From Macrotrachela quadricornifera (taxonomy: Eukaryota > Rotifera > Eurotatoria > Philodinida > Philodinidae): DNA of 64,000 nucleotides. The position numbers were made by a program, and so were the translations under genes. Each line of letters opens with the position of its first letter. Position 1 is the first letter of the stretch. Below the pieces are notes generated by a model. The model saw nothing but the letters and a program-made list of their open reading frames with translations, had not been told where the DNA came from and searched no databases. Of the stretch, positions 23,127 to 35,137 are shown piece by piece. The stretch spans positions 48,007 through 112,006 of the forward strand of contig JAJEKB010021383.1 in NCBI GenBank assembly GCA_022393335.1, given 5' to 3'.

Positions 23127-26100
23127 ATGACATTAAAGCAAGTAATCAAGCAAATATTTGATGCTAACATTGATTATTTACACGCACAACAGGCACTCAA
23201 TCAAGCTCAATCACTAAAAGCTCTCTCTGATGATTTATATACGGATTCAATTCGTTTCATTTATGAACTCATTCAAAATGGTGATGATGCATATGATAAA
23301 TATAATACAAAGAATCCTCTAATACGTATCGCAATTATCGATCCTAACTATTTAATTGTCTGTAATTATGGAAAACCATTTGATGAAAATGATATACGAG
23401 GAATATGTTGTGTAGGATGTGGAACAAAAAAACATGATCGTGAGAAAACTGGTTATAAAGGATTAGGTTTCAAAGCCGTATTTGGTAAATCTCATTATGT
23501 ACTCATTGCATCGAAAGGTAATTTTTTTCGATTTGAAGAAAAAGCTAAAGAATTTCAATGGAATCAAAAATGGGGTAAAGATCAAACTACATGGGAAACA
23601 TTAAATAGACAAAAATTTGAATATCCATGGCAGATCTGTCCTTTTTGGACAGAAGCCAATCAATTACCAAAATCTATTCAAGAATGGTTATTTGCACAAC
23701 CAGAAGCTGTTGCTACTATTATTCGTTTGAAAAATGATATTCAAATAAAAGAAACAAAAGAAGCTGTAAAAGATTTAATTCAACATCCACATGTATTCAT
23801 GTTTTTAAAATATATTAAAGATGTACGTATTTCAATTAATTCTAAAATAGAAACTGTATTGAAAATATCTTCACTTAAAGATGGTTCAATTAAAATTTCT
23901 TCTGATAATAATAAAATAATATCTCATTGGTTATTACATTCATGTAAATTGAATGTACCAGATATAGTACATAATGATGTACATTTACCAGAAAAACTTC
24001 ATAAAGAAAAAATTGTTGAAATGACTCTTGCAGCTCAAATTGATTCAAATGATAAAATTATTTCTGTACGTGGAAGTGATAGTGTTCTCTTTGCTTATCT
24101 TCCAACAAAAATATCAACTTATAATTTACCCATTCTAGTTAATACAAATTTTTTAGTCAATGCAAGTAGAGAACATATTCATATTGATTCAACATGGAAT
24201 CAATGGCTTTTCTCATGTATTCCAAATGAAACATTTAAATGGATTCAAAAATTAACAAAAGATCCTAAATGGAATGATAAAGCTTATGATCTATTACCAA
24301 ATGAAAATCCTACTAAAGATACACTTGCTCAAAAATACAATCAAAGTTGTCTTAATAGTGTTAATCAAATTCCATTTATACTTAGTATTGATAAAAAATC
24401 TCTTTCGATTAATGAAGCAGTTGTTGATATCACATTATTTTCATGTGTAGATTGTATTGGTCATGAATTAATTCGAGATTTTATCATGCATACATCATCA
24501 TCAAAATTAAAATTAGCACAAAATCCATTTGTAACAAATAATCATCGTCTTCGAAATCTTCGAATTACACAATTTACTTGGGAAAAATGTTTGGAAATGT
24601 TACAATCTCGGTATTTCTTATCCAAATTTACTCCTGAAGGTGATATGAAATTTATTAATTATTTATTTATGAATTATAATTCAACACAAATTAAAAAACG
24701 TCTTTATGAATTACCATTTATTATGGATCAATCAGGATGTCTTCGACGAGTAATAGATATTCATTTCCCATCTCGATTTAGCAGTGCTGATTGGCATATG
24801 ATAGATAATACAGTTGCATATGTTCATCATAAGATAATGACATGGTTAAATACTCATCCTCAAATAAAAGAATGGCTTCGAAAGCTTGGTATCAATGAAA
24901 AAACTGATATGACATTTGTTGAACAATATATTATTCCTCATATTCGTACATATATTATTCATGCAAATGCTGTCATTACAATAACAAGATTATTCAATCT
25001 ATTTCATCATGGTTTACTTAGCACACAACATTTTCATGATTTAAGACATCTTAAATTGTTAACTGTAGGTGGAACACTCGTATCAGCTTGTCAATTATAT
25101 TTTTCTGCTAATTATTTACCACAACTACCTTTGGATTATCTTGATCTTGATAATACATTATTTGTTTGTCCATCCTATCTACAAACAATTGAAGGAATAG
25201 GAGTTCATCAATGGAAATATTTTTTTCAATGTCTAGGTGTTCGAGAGAATATTTGTTTAACAACAATTGATGATGATAAATGCCACAATGAACTTGTCTC
25301 AGCATATATATCTGCACATACACTGAATCTTCCAAGTTATGCTGTCGTTTATGGTTTCAAAAATCGTATGACTATTCTATACATTGAACTTACACAAATA
25401 AATTATCAATTTGCCATTATCTTCTGGGAATATGTTATACGCTCGATTAATGTTAATCATTTAAATGAACCTGAAACACTTTTTACTCAACGACGTATAA
25501 TAATCAAAAATTTACCTAAATGGTGTATTCAAACACGTTTCTGTATTCCAACAACAACAGGTCAATTATTACCTAGCACACAAGTTTATTCGAATGATTT
25601 AAAAACAATTGCTGGTAAATATTTACCTGTATTTGTCTGCAATGTACGTACTCCTATGCCAAATGGATGGCAACATTTTTTTGAATTCAAAACTGAATTA
25701 TCCATTGAAGATTGCTATTTATTATTAGATCATATCTATCATCATTCATTGAACATATTATTAGATGATGATGAAGAAAGACGTATTCAACATATTTATA
25801 CAATTTTAATAAATCGTTTATCACAAATGGATGTAAAACATCGTAATCAACATAAAATAAATAGACCTCTACATTTACTTAGTACACAAGAAAATCAATT
25901 TTTATCTTCTAATGAAATTGTTTATTCAATTGATAATAATCTTATTTTACCATTTCAAATTGCTCAATTACGATTAAATCTTGAAAATTCTCGTAATCTT
26001 CATCTTGATTTATTACTTGAAATTTTTAATATACGTACAATAAGAATGAGTGATTTATCATTATCAAATAATGTTACTAGACAATTTTCTCGTACATTAC

Positions 26101-27552
26101 ATACAAAATTACGAAATATTCAACCATATCTTTTTGCATTAGCTGATTTTCAAAAGATTGTAAATCATTCTATTGATTATGATCTTGAAATATTTGAAGT
26201 TGATCAACTTGAATTATGTTTTGATAAAAATATTCCTGTAAGTAATGTATCTATTCATTTAAGTAATAATCAATTATATATAAAACGACCTTGGAATTCT
26301 AATGAAACAATGGAAATCTTACCTGGAATATTATGTGAACAATTTAAACTTCCACTTGATATTGAGCCAGATTTAAAATTGATGTTAATGGCTGAATCAA
26401 CATCAATTATTGATGAATATTTTATTCAACGTAATATTCCTATTCAGACTTATTTGATTGACGATTTGTTAAATACAGGTGGTACACGTGAAAAATTTTC
26501 AGCAATGATTGATCGAGATAATGCTAAATTATTTTCTAATTTAAAAATTACTGATACAATGAATGCTGCTGAAATCTTACTTGCTGGACTTAAAGCACAA
26601 GATTCCAAATGGACTGATTATATATATCATTTTACACATATAGAAAATGCTGTAAATATTCTATCTGATGGTATATTAAAAGCACGTGATCAATTATCAG
26701 ATAATTATTTTAAAGATTCAGCTGCTGAAAATGTTATTAAAACAACTCGTAATATAGTAAAAACTTATGCTCGATTTTATTTTCGTCCATTAACACCTAC
26801 ACAACGTTGTAATGAAAATCTTGGTTCATCTGATTTAATTGAACGATATGGAAATAAGCCTGTGTCCAGTACCTATTTTTTTTCGTTTTAATTTACGTGC
26901 TCTTCTTAATATTGAAAATCTTTCATGGAAAGTTAGTTTAGGTAATATGGCAAGTCATTATACAGAATTTGGTTCAACAAGAGATATTATAGAAAAATTT
27001 GATTTTCAATATGTTTATGCTGATACACGTACTGAACGAGGTAAATATAGTTCACAACATGAATTTCTTATTGAATCACAATTAGATTTTAATCAATTGA
27101 ATGAAAAAGATATAGAAATTTTTGTACAAGATGAAAATGCATTTATTAGTTTGAAATCAATGATTAATCAATTGAAATATTCAATTGCAATTGATCCATA
27201 TTTCTTTATTGGATGCAATCCTCGTATTATAATTGAAGATTCTTCTAATTTAAATTCAAGAAAAATAATTGTATCTATTCATAATGAAATACAATCAAGT
27301 AATGATGGTAAATTAATTATTCAAATTAATTCAAATAATGCTACTAAAACAATAACAGGAACATTAATTGGTATTTTTAATCGAGATAATACATTAACAA
27401 TATTAGGAAAAGAACGCATTTCATTTATTCCAGAAACAAATGATATTCAATATGCTGTTTATTACAAATATAAAAAACAAATATGGCTTATTTATACCAA
27501 TTATCCTAATCCAAAATTCAAGGCACCAGAAAAGTATTCCGATGATGCTTAA
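23127..27552 (+). CDS. NOV/sacsin-type GHKL ATPase fused to a DarT-like ADP-ribosyltransferase domain (one frameshift)
   Basis: About 1,475 residues, with no introns in 4.4 kb. Residues 30-125 form an HSP90-like (GHKL) ATPase site: the N-box ELIQNGDDAYD, a degenerate G1 (CNYGKPFDENDI) and the lid GYKGLGFKAVFG. The middle resembles plant NO VEIN/sacsin relatives (for example LTVGGTLVSACQLYF). The C-terminal part from about residue 1168 matches the DarT (DUF4433) fold: IYHFTHIENAVNILSDGIL, then YARFYFRPLTPTQ, and the distal QHEFLI strand that holds the expected catalytic glutamate. DarT enzymes of bacterial toxin-antitoxin systems ADP-ribosylate thymidine in single-stranded DNA; the substrate here is unknown. 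The reading frame shifts by +1 between about 26855 and 26890, next to an 8-T run (26876-26883). This splits the DarT-like domain, so either the gene is broken there or the run contains a sequencing error. No macrodomain (DarG-like) antidote was seen nearby. Confidence 0.75.
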
Positions 27553-28150
27553 TAATATATTCATGTTTCATATTTTTATCATAGTTATCTATAGTTTTAC
27601 AGAAAAAATAAATATATTAATAGCCAAGACTATCAAAAATTGTGCTCTTGTCTATAAATGATATACACATATGGAAGTATTGGAAAGACTAAATAATCTT
27701 AAAAAATTAACCTGTATTGTTCAATATTAGAAAATCAACTATTCAGACAGTTTTTTTCTTTAACTCTTATGATACAATCAATGGAGAAACATAGTTCTTT
27801 TATAACGTAAAAATTTTTTTATCTCAAAAATAAAATAATAGATTAAACAAGCTACTTAATACTTTGTAAAGATAGAATCCTCTGCATTTCAGACATAATC
27901 TGTCAATTTTTGAAGAACATTTTTTCAAATACTTGAGTACAAGTAATAGAACTAATATTACAATTTAGATTTTGTATAAATCAAGAGTGTTCAACGAACA
28001 CAACGCTGGATTAATGAAACTAACGTAATGATTTTAATCAAATGAAAAAAAAAACCAAAATCATAAAATTTTTTTTTTGAGGAAAATTTTTGGCTAAATA
28101 ATGTTGTTACCTCATATATATTATAATTCAGTAGCAAATATTTTATTATT
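27553..28150. other. Intergenic stretch
   Basis: AT-rich 3' flank of the NOV-DarT-like gene. AATAAA-type signals occur near 27607 and 27831. There is no gene. Confidence 0.4.
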
Positions 28151-28971
28151 CTATTCAGCATACAAAATCATACAACGAAGTTCAAGACTTTCCAGTTTCA
28201 TATTTGGTGTGCCCTCAGCATCACTTTTTAAAAGGAGTATGAAAGACAAATTGAGCAACATTAGGCTTATTATCGAATATTCTCAAGAGAAGCATCTCGC
28301 CCAATCGCATTTGGCTTAAATTAGACCATTTGTGGGCATCGTGAGCGTTTCGAGTTGACGTATAGGCTGTAGAATGATTACTGGATCCATGAATTGCAAG
28401 TGATTGAATATTATTATTAACATCTAATGAGCAGTAATCACACATTGCTAATGGCTTATCTGTTATTGGATGAGAACCTAATAAACGCTAAACGTTGATT
28501 ATTTGAAGTCGTGTTTTTCATTGTTAAGATGTTCTTCTGCCAATCCTTTACCTCCAAATACATCGATATCAACGTGAGGACATAATACAACATTTCTGTG
28601 GGTATCACTGCAACCTTCATCAGGTCACGATGGACCTGGAAATCGAAAAGTATAATGATAGATAATTATACGAGAGGCATCCAATCGCTTCTTGAGAAAA
28701 TCATAAATTTCTTCCAAATAAACTTTTTGTGCCTCTTTATCTTTTTCAAATCCTTTTTTCAGAGAGCCGTTGTATTTGGCGACTAGAAAGTCATTCGTCT
28801 CGAGCTTAAGAGTATTCTCGTTGTCTCGTTAACCATGAATGGTTACAGGAATAGGTGCTTGTACAAAAATTGACTGCGTCTTTGTTGGTAAAGAAAGGTT
28901 ACTAGCCAACGAGGACAATCATCTGTCATAGAAGTAAGATAATTAATATCTCCAATGATATCACCACCCAT
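28151..28971 (-). pseudogene. Decayed CmcJ/NvfI-type (GA4-desaturase-like) oxygenase
   Basis: Family landmarks appear in order on the minus strand but in three frames. They are an N-terminal MGGDIIGDINYLTSM and PRWLVTFLYQQRR; then FEKDKEAQKVYLEEIYDFLK and ASRIIIYHYTFR; the metal-site region CPHVDIDVFGG; the LQIINV block before the stop that replaces the usual Trp; SHPITDKPLAMCDY; MRLGEMLLLRIFDN with QFVFHTPF; and finally the C-terminal strand LESLELRCMILYAE. I count at least three in-frame stops and three frame changes (one in an A-run just after HTPF). The family is known from fungi and bacteria, acting in secondary metabolism; animal copies are unusual, so transfer into this lineage followed by decay is the likely history. 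The assignment is from remembered family patterns. Confidence 0.65.
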
Positions 28972-29751
28972 TCTGATGAATTTAGAACGATTTATGCAGA
29001 TATTATTACTGAATTGCAAACGAATCTACTGTTTTAAAAATATAACGAGATAATGATCACCATAGAGAAGCAAATAGATAGTAGTACAAATGAGATTTTG
29101 TTTGAAATGAGTATATATAAATAAGAAAGGTAAAGAGAGAGAGAGAGAGAGAAAGAGATAAGTAAAAATGAGCCAGTCATGTTATACAATGCTAAAAATA
29201 GTGTAAGCAGTGCACAGATAAAGTTCACTTGGCAAATAATTCAAATAAATGAAAAAGATGGACGACAATTTTGAGAGTATATATTCAATACAGTACGCCT
29301 CATTGGAATTATGTAATTCTTCGCAAGTTTTCGTATACTTTTATTTTTTTCAAATTTTTTTAATTTCTCAACGTATATGCATCAAATTTGTTATATTCTG
29401 TACCAATGATCTCGAGAATAGAAACTTAGGAAATACTAATCCAAATGCGAAATAAAAATAATGAGATCGAACCGCTAAAATTTGTTTTTAGCTCATTATT
29501 ACAAGCGTTCGTTCGTTTATATATAGGCTTAGAAAAAGACGAAACTTTGTGAACTTTGTTTTTTTTTTACAATATTTGAGATATTCAAGGTAGAAGGAGA
29601 GAGAAAACAAACACAACAGAGAAATGATTTTGAGTAAAGAAGAAAAGTGAAATACATTTTGACGATGATACATGTAAATCGACTTAAATGTATAATCACA
29701 ATGTTCGAACATAAAAAATAATGAGAAGAAACAGTTTGTGATTGATTAATA
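28972..29751. other. Intergenic stretch with a GA microsatellite
   Basis: A (GA)n run lies at about 29133-29153. Otherwise AT-rich sequence without a gene. The 3' end of the peptidase gene begins at 29752. Confidence 0.4.
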
Positions 29752-32700
29752 TTACCATATTACACATTTGTTCATTCGACTATTTCGTTGGCCTGGTTTA
29801 CATTTAAATATTCGATCAAATTCATCAAAATTCGATGTAGAACCGAGTACTCTAAGAAGAAAAGAAGGATAGTTTTAATATGATCATGTGAAATTTTAGG
29901 ATGATAATCAACCTGAATTCCTTGGGTGAATGTACATCGGTTAAAACTTCATTTTTGGCATACTGATCTGTTCTCTTTGAACACCACAATTGAGCAAAAT
30001 TGAGAAAAAACATTTGTTCTGCTGAATATTTACCAAAACCTGGCAATTTTTTATCAACATTTCGATTAGTTTGAGCCCATTTTTGATAGGCCTATAAATG
30101 TATAGAGATCGAATTTCACTGAAAAAAAAAGAACTTACGAAAAAGGCTTCTTTTAATCCACCATCATCAGCAATATTTTCGCTTTGTGTTTGTTCACCAT
30201 TGATCTGAATGATGAAAATAAGTTTATTTCAACAATCTGAGATACAATGAAAGACCTTCATATTAATTTGAGTTACTGTATAGTTGTTGTATTGTTCAAT
30301 AATGCATTTCTTTTGTTTATTAAATGCTTCAATTGTTTGATTAGTCCACCAAGGAATTTTATTTCCATTTTTATCAAATTGTCGACCAATACTATCGAAA
30401 CCATGTGTAAGTTCATGTCCAATAACAGTTCCAATACCTATATTAGATATCAATTTCTTTCTTCTCTCTTCAGAAAAAATTTCGACTCACCACCATAGTT
30501 GAGATATCTAGAATGAGAATATATATATGTATGTATGTATTTTCAAATAGAAGAAGAATTTCTTACTTGGGTGCATCTTTATTAAAAAAAGGTGTTTGAA
30601 GTATGGCAGCTGTAAAAGCTAAAGATAAATAAGTAAATTTTATGAATAATTTTTAGATACGATAGTTCGTTTTTTTTTGTACTTATATCATTAAATGATG
30701 AACGATAATTTGCATTAACATCAACTGGAACAATCGATGTCCAAGCTTTTCGATCAACAGATTCACGTAGTTTTTCAAAATTTTTTTTTGCATTCAGTTG
30801 AAGAATAATTAAAACATTTTGTAAATAAGATGAACTTAAATTATACTATAATCAAAATAAAATAAAAGATCAATAATTTTTTTTTTATATCATACTTGTG
30901 CATATCTTTTTTCAAGATCTATTACATTATCATCGTTCAAATCATCAGGATAACCAATTCTTTTATTAATTACTCGTAACTATATTAATAATAAAAATTT
31001 CTATAAGAATTTATATTTCACTTACTTTTTCAATTGCAATATTTCTTGAAAAAGAATCCATCCATGTCGATTGATTGATCATATCAGTAAATACATCTTG
31101 AATATTATTAATCATTTCAAGTGCCTATTATACAATCAAAACAAATTCAAATTATTATTCATTTTTATTCTAATTACTTCATCACGTGAATTTCCATCAA
31201 AATATTTATTTATATAAAGTTTAGATACAGCAAAACCCATAGCTCCAATAACATAATTTGCACATGTTATTGTACGTGATTGTTCAGTTTTAATACCTTG
31301 ATATACTTTAATAAATTCTTGTTTAATAGTTCGAAATCGTTTTGGCATATAATCTACTTGACTTGCTATAAAATACCATACTAAATAATTCTGTAATGTA
31401 CGTGATGATTGTTTATCAATAATCATCAAAATATTGCGTAAAACTTCAAGTCCATTTATAATTATAATATCTTCATTAACAAGACTTACATTTCCCATAA
31501 GATAAACATGTTTAAGATAATCAGTTAAATTAAACTATAGAGATATATTAAAAAATGAACACATGTCTATGAGAATGATACTTACAGTTGTATTCAATAT
31601 GGATGAGAGATTACCTATAGTTGTACGATTACGTTCGTTAGCATATCGTTCAGCTGTCGTCCAGAAATACTATGTAATAGAAGTTAATCAAATAATATCT
31701 ATGTCGAATGAAAATACTTGAGCAATTGTTTTTTCAAATTGAAATATATCATTAACATCATTATCAATCATTGATGTATCATTCGTTAATGTTAAAGCTA
31801 AACTTTTCATATATTGTCGATAAGCTCTTGTAATTTTACTTTCATTAACATAATAACTACGATCTATTAAACCAAGACTACCTTGACCAATCTAAAATAT
31901 TTTTATGCATTAATTATAAAAGATTCTATTGATTTATTTACATAAATACAATAATTTGAAGAATTTTTCTCATCAATATGAGTTTGTATATAATAAAATA
32001 CAAATGTATTGTATTGATTAAGTTTGAGTAATGAATGAGAAAAACTAAATGTTGATTCATTCCATTTTGATCCTTGTAAGATAGGCCAACCTCCTAATTC
32101 TGTATTAATAAATGAAAGTATGACATCAATACCATCGGTTTCGATAGCTTGTTCATTCATACATGAAGTATACAATCTACGAGTATTAATTATTGAATTA
32201 GATTCTACAGTTTCATTTGATAATGGTGATGAAAGTAGATCTTTAAAGAATGAAAGATAAAATGAACAAGAAAAGTTAGTTTATCTTACCGATAATATCA
32301 CTATATACCCGAGCCTGCAATTTTCCAAATGTATCCTGATTATTAACTATATAAAAAAATATGTGATTATTTTAAATAGACAATAAAGTTTTACCATTTG
32401 CTGATATTTTTGTTTTTTTAATCCATGTACCACATGCAAACTTATAAAAATCTTCACATGGATCAATTGTATCATCGATACTTTCGAGTAAATAGTTAGC
32501 TATAAAGATAAAATAATATACATTTTATTTAAAGATATACTGACCTGCTTTGATACAGTATGGATTTAAACATAGATCATTGGTATTATTGTCTGGAATT
32601 ATAAATATTCATAATTTATTTCAGTAGTCTTTTAATGTTTACTTTGGGTTTTTTGATAAATTTTTGTAGTATTTCTTTCAATGCCATACAATATAGCTAA

Positions 32701-32869
32701 TACAATTGTAGTAATGAGAAAAAGACAAGCAAGAATACCAAAAAATATTGATAGAAACATTGAAAATCGCTTTCGTTTAGATGATTGTCTAAAAATATTA
32801 TCTATTAATCTCACAAATATTCTAAATTACTTGATACTGAACTTACGAATCATAGATAATTGTATCCAT
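29752..32869 (-). CDS. M13 zinc metallopeptidase (neprilysin / endothelin-converting-enzyme-like)
   Basis: I can trace 18 exons with GT-AG borders and consistent phases, giving 744 residues, the usual length. Exons run from 32847-32869 (ATG) through 32643-32788, 32545-32592, 32395-32499, 32290-32346, 31942-32240, 31718-31891, 31586-31669, 31178-31534, 31026-31124, 30896-30979, 30683-30845, 30567-30618, 30491-30507, 30256-30437, 30139-30204 and 29913-30091 to 29752-29851. It is a type II membrane protein: a short basic cytoplasmic tail (QSSKRKRF), one transmembrane helix, then the ectodomain with [12 protein letters not shown]. The active site [11 protein letters not shown] gives two zinc-binding histidines and the catalytic Glu; [13 protein letters not shown] gives the third ligand. 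The C-terminus ends CVIW as in neprilysins. It would cleave small peptides outside the cell. Introns are about 40-80 bp. It appears intact. Confidence 0.93.
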
Positions 32870-34427
32870 AGTCTGGTTTTGTGAAGTATTGATCATGACT
32901 ATTGTTTTTATTTAATATATCTCTTTACACATATATTCAGATGTATAAATGTTATCTAATAAATTGATTCACTGGTTTTTATGATTATTCTTTTATAAAA
33001 AGAAAAATGACACGTTTACATGTTTCTGATAAATTTTAGTTTTTTTCCTCACGTAAATATCATTCTTTCAATTACATACCGTTTTACTATTCAATTTTAT
33101 TCTGTCGCTATGCAAAAATTTATATTATCACAGAAAGAGTGTTATCGAGGCTAACCTCGATGATACTAAGTATATGATGCTATGGATTAATCCTATAAAT
33201 GGAATACATCAGATGCTGGTATTTTTCCATATAAACAATGATATATCAACTAAGGCTTATTTCCATATGATATATTAGTTTTTTCCTTCTTTCTTGTGTT
33301 TGCTTATATATATATGTATATATATGTACATATATATCTTTGAATTCATTTTCTTCTTCTTGACACATATGTTAGTTCTCTTTCGTTCTCCTTTTATCTT
33401 TCCTGTACGTATGCTATAATGATACTTAATTAATAAACTTAGAGCCAGTGCTAACAAAGAGAAAAAGTAAATGTACAATAATTCAGAAGAAAATACGAAA
33501 TTTCTAGTCTCACGAGAATTGATTATCTCTCATATACAAATGTTGATCTCAAAGAATCTTATTAAGAGAAAGAAAATATAACTAATCTGTGATGCAAAAG
33601 TCTTGACACAACATATAACTTACTAAAGAAAATCAAAGGTAGTCAACTAAAATGAGCATTTCATGTTCTTTCGAAATATATGTTCAAAATTTGTTGTGAC
33701 TTATGGTTGTTTCATTAAGAACAAATCCTTGAAAAGATCATACTCTCAGAAAAACAGGTCTTTCTCCCGTCATTTATAATCTCTCTGTATAATATTTTTG
33801 GACACTTTTGATCTCTCTATCGTTGTTCAGCGCTTAATTTTCTACAAAAAAATAGCTTAAAATAAGTTAGAATTAAAAAGAATCAGAAGCTGTAATGAAA
33901 TACTCATTCTAGTTGACTACGTTTAATTCTCTTCAGTGAATTAGATGATGTATTGTAATGATTCAATCATCACAACTAACTTTTGAATCACAAAATTTTG
34001 TATCCAACATAATAGTAGTCAACAGTAATTTTATCATCACTGAATATCTATTTTCGTTTTTTAAGATTGAATGAGATGAGAGTATGGGTATTTTCTTTAC
34101 TCACACATTCTCTACATTTGATGTATTATTCGAGATAAAAATTCGATGAGTTTTTACTTTAGAACGAACTACACAATAAGCTAGGCAAATAAACAATAAT
34201 AACTGAAACGAGTATGAAAGAAAGAAAGAAAGAAAAGAAGAAAAAAAAAACACGTGGATGACAAAGCTTGTAAGAGTCATTCATTCATCGTTTTGTGCAA
34301 AGGACGAATTTTCAGTTAACATTTTTCAACATCATTTTTTAATACATACGTTAAAAAAAATAACATAGCTCAATATATTCTGATTTCAATCAAATCAGAC
34401 GATAATTTATCAATTATTGCTACAAAT
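32870..34427. other. Intergenic stretch with simple repeats
   Basis: A (TA/TG) run lies at about 33305-33340 and a GAAA/A-rich run at 34213-34250. No gene is supported. The promoter of the F-box gene at 34428 should lie at the right end; no definite element is seen. Confidence 0.4.
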
Positions 34428-34922
34428 ATGGAACAGCCTTCACGTAAAAGATTAAAGAAAAAATCATCTACAATATGTGATCAAGATGCTTCACATTATA
34501 CACTGTCTTTGGATGTTCTAGAGAAGATTTTATCCTATCTAGACGATATTTTTGATCTTGGTAGCTGTCTATTTGTTAGCAAATATTGGAATTTAGCTGC
34601 ATCACAGCCATCTTTATGGAAGAAATTTGTAGTCAAAGAATTCGGTAATCACTTTAATCATGATGGTAATTGTAATTGGTTACAAGTTTATCAAAACTTT
34701 CGTGAATTAAATATTCAAGAAAACTTATGGGTGAATATTAACGACTTAGAAGACATTGTTAATTGTCCTTTTTGTCGAACTGAATTATCACCTTTTGAAG
34801 AAGATTGCGATTATTATGTCAGTTGCCATTGCAATCATCAATTTCGAATTCATGTCTTTACAGAAGAACAACTCGATGAAGTAAATAAAAACTATTGTAG
34901 AAAACACGATCTATATAGTTAA
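34428..34922 (+). CDS. Small F-box protein with C-terminal cysteine/histidine cluster
   Basis: An intact single-exon frame of 164 residues. A basic N-terminus (KRLKKKSS) precedes an F-box at about residues 27-68 (LSLDVLEKILSYLDDIFDLG, then VSKYWNLAASQPSLWK). The C-terminal part has a CPFCRTEL pair and a CHCNHQF cluster that may bind zinc. F-box proteins usually act as substrate adaptors of SCF ubiquitin ligases; the zinc-like tail could be the substrate-contact part (inference). The start at 34428 has AAT AT ATG context with no closer in-frame Met before the F-box. It is much shorter than the F-box/LRR gene at 10874-12646 and not closely related to it. Confidence 0.75.
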   Translation: MEQPSRKRLKKKSSTICDQDASHYTLSLDVLEKILSYLDDIFDLGSCLFVSKYWNLAASQPSLWKKFVVKEFGNHFNHDGNCNWLQVYQNFRELNIQENLWVNINDLEDIVNCPFCRTELSPFEEDCDYYVSCHCNHQFRIHVFTEEQLDEVNKNYCRKHDLYS

Positions 34923-35137
34923 TTGAAAGTTAGATAATATGATAGTTAGAGTTTAAAGTATACATTTTTTAAAGATTCACAAAAATAGTTTTTTTGAATA
35001 ACAAAATATAATTTCTAACACTTTGAAGTATTCCAAGTAGCATTCTTTATGAATACTTAGAAATTAATGTCTTATTTTAACCATCTAATATTAAAAGATG
35101 AAAGGAATTGAAAAAAATGATGAAGAGTGTGTAATTT

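Noticed and set aside
28221..28445. Treating the 74-codon minus-strand frame as a complete small gene
   Set aside because: Neighbouring frames continue the same oxygenase family on both sides, so it is one piece of a broken gene.
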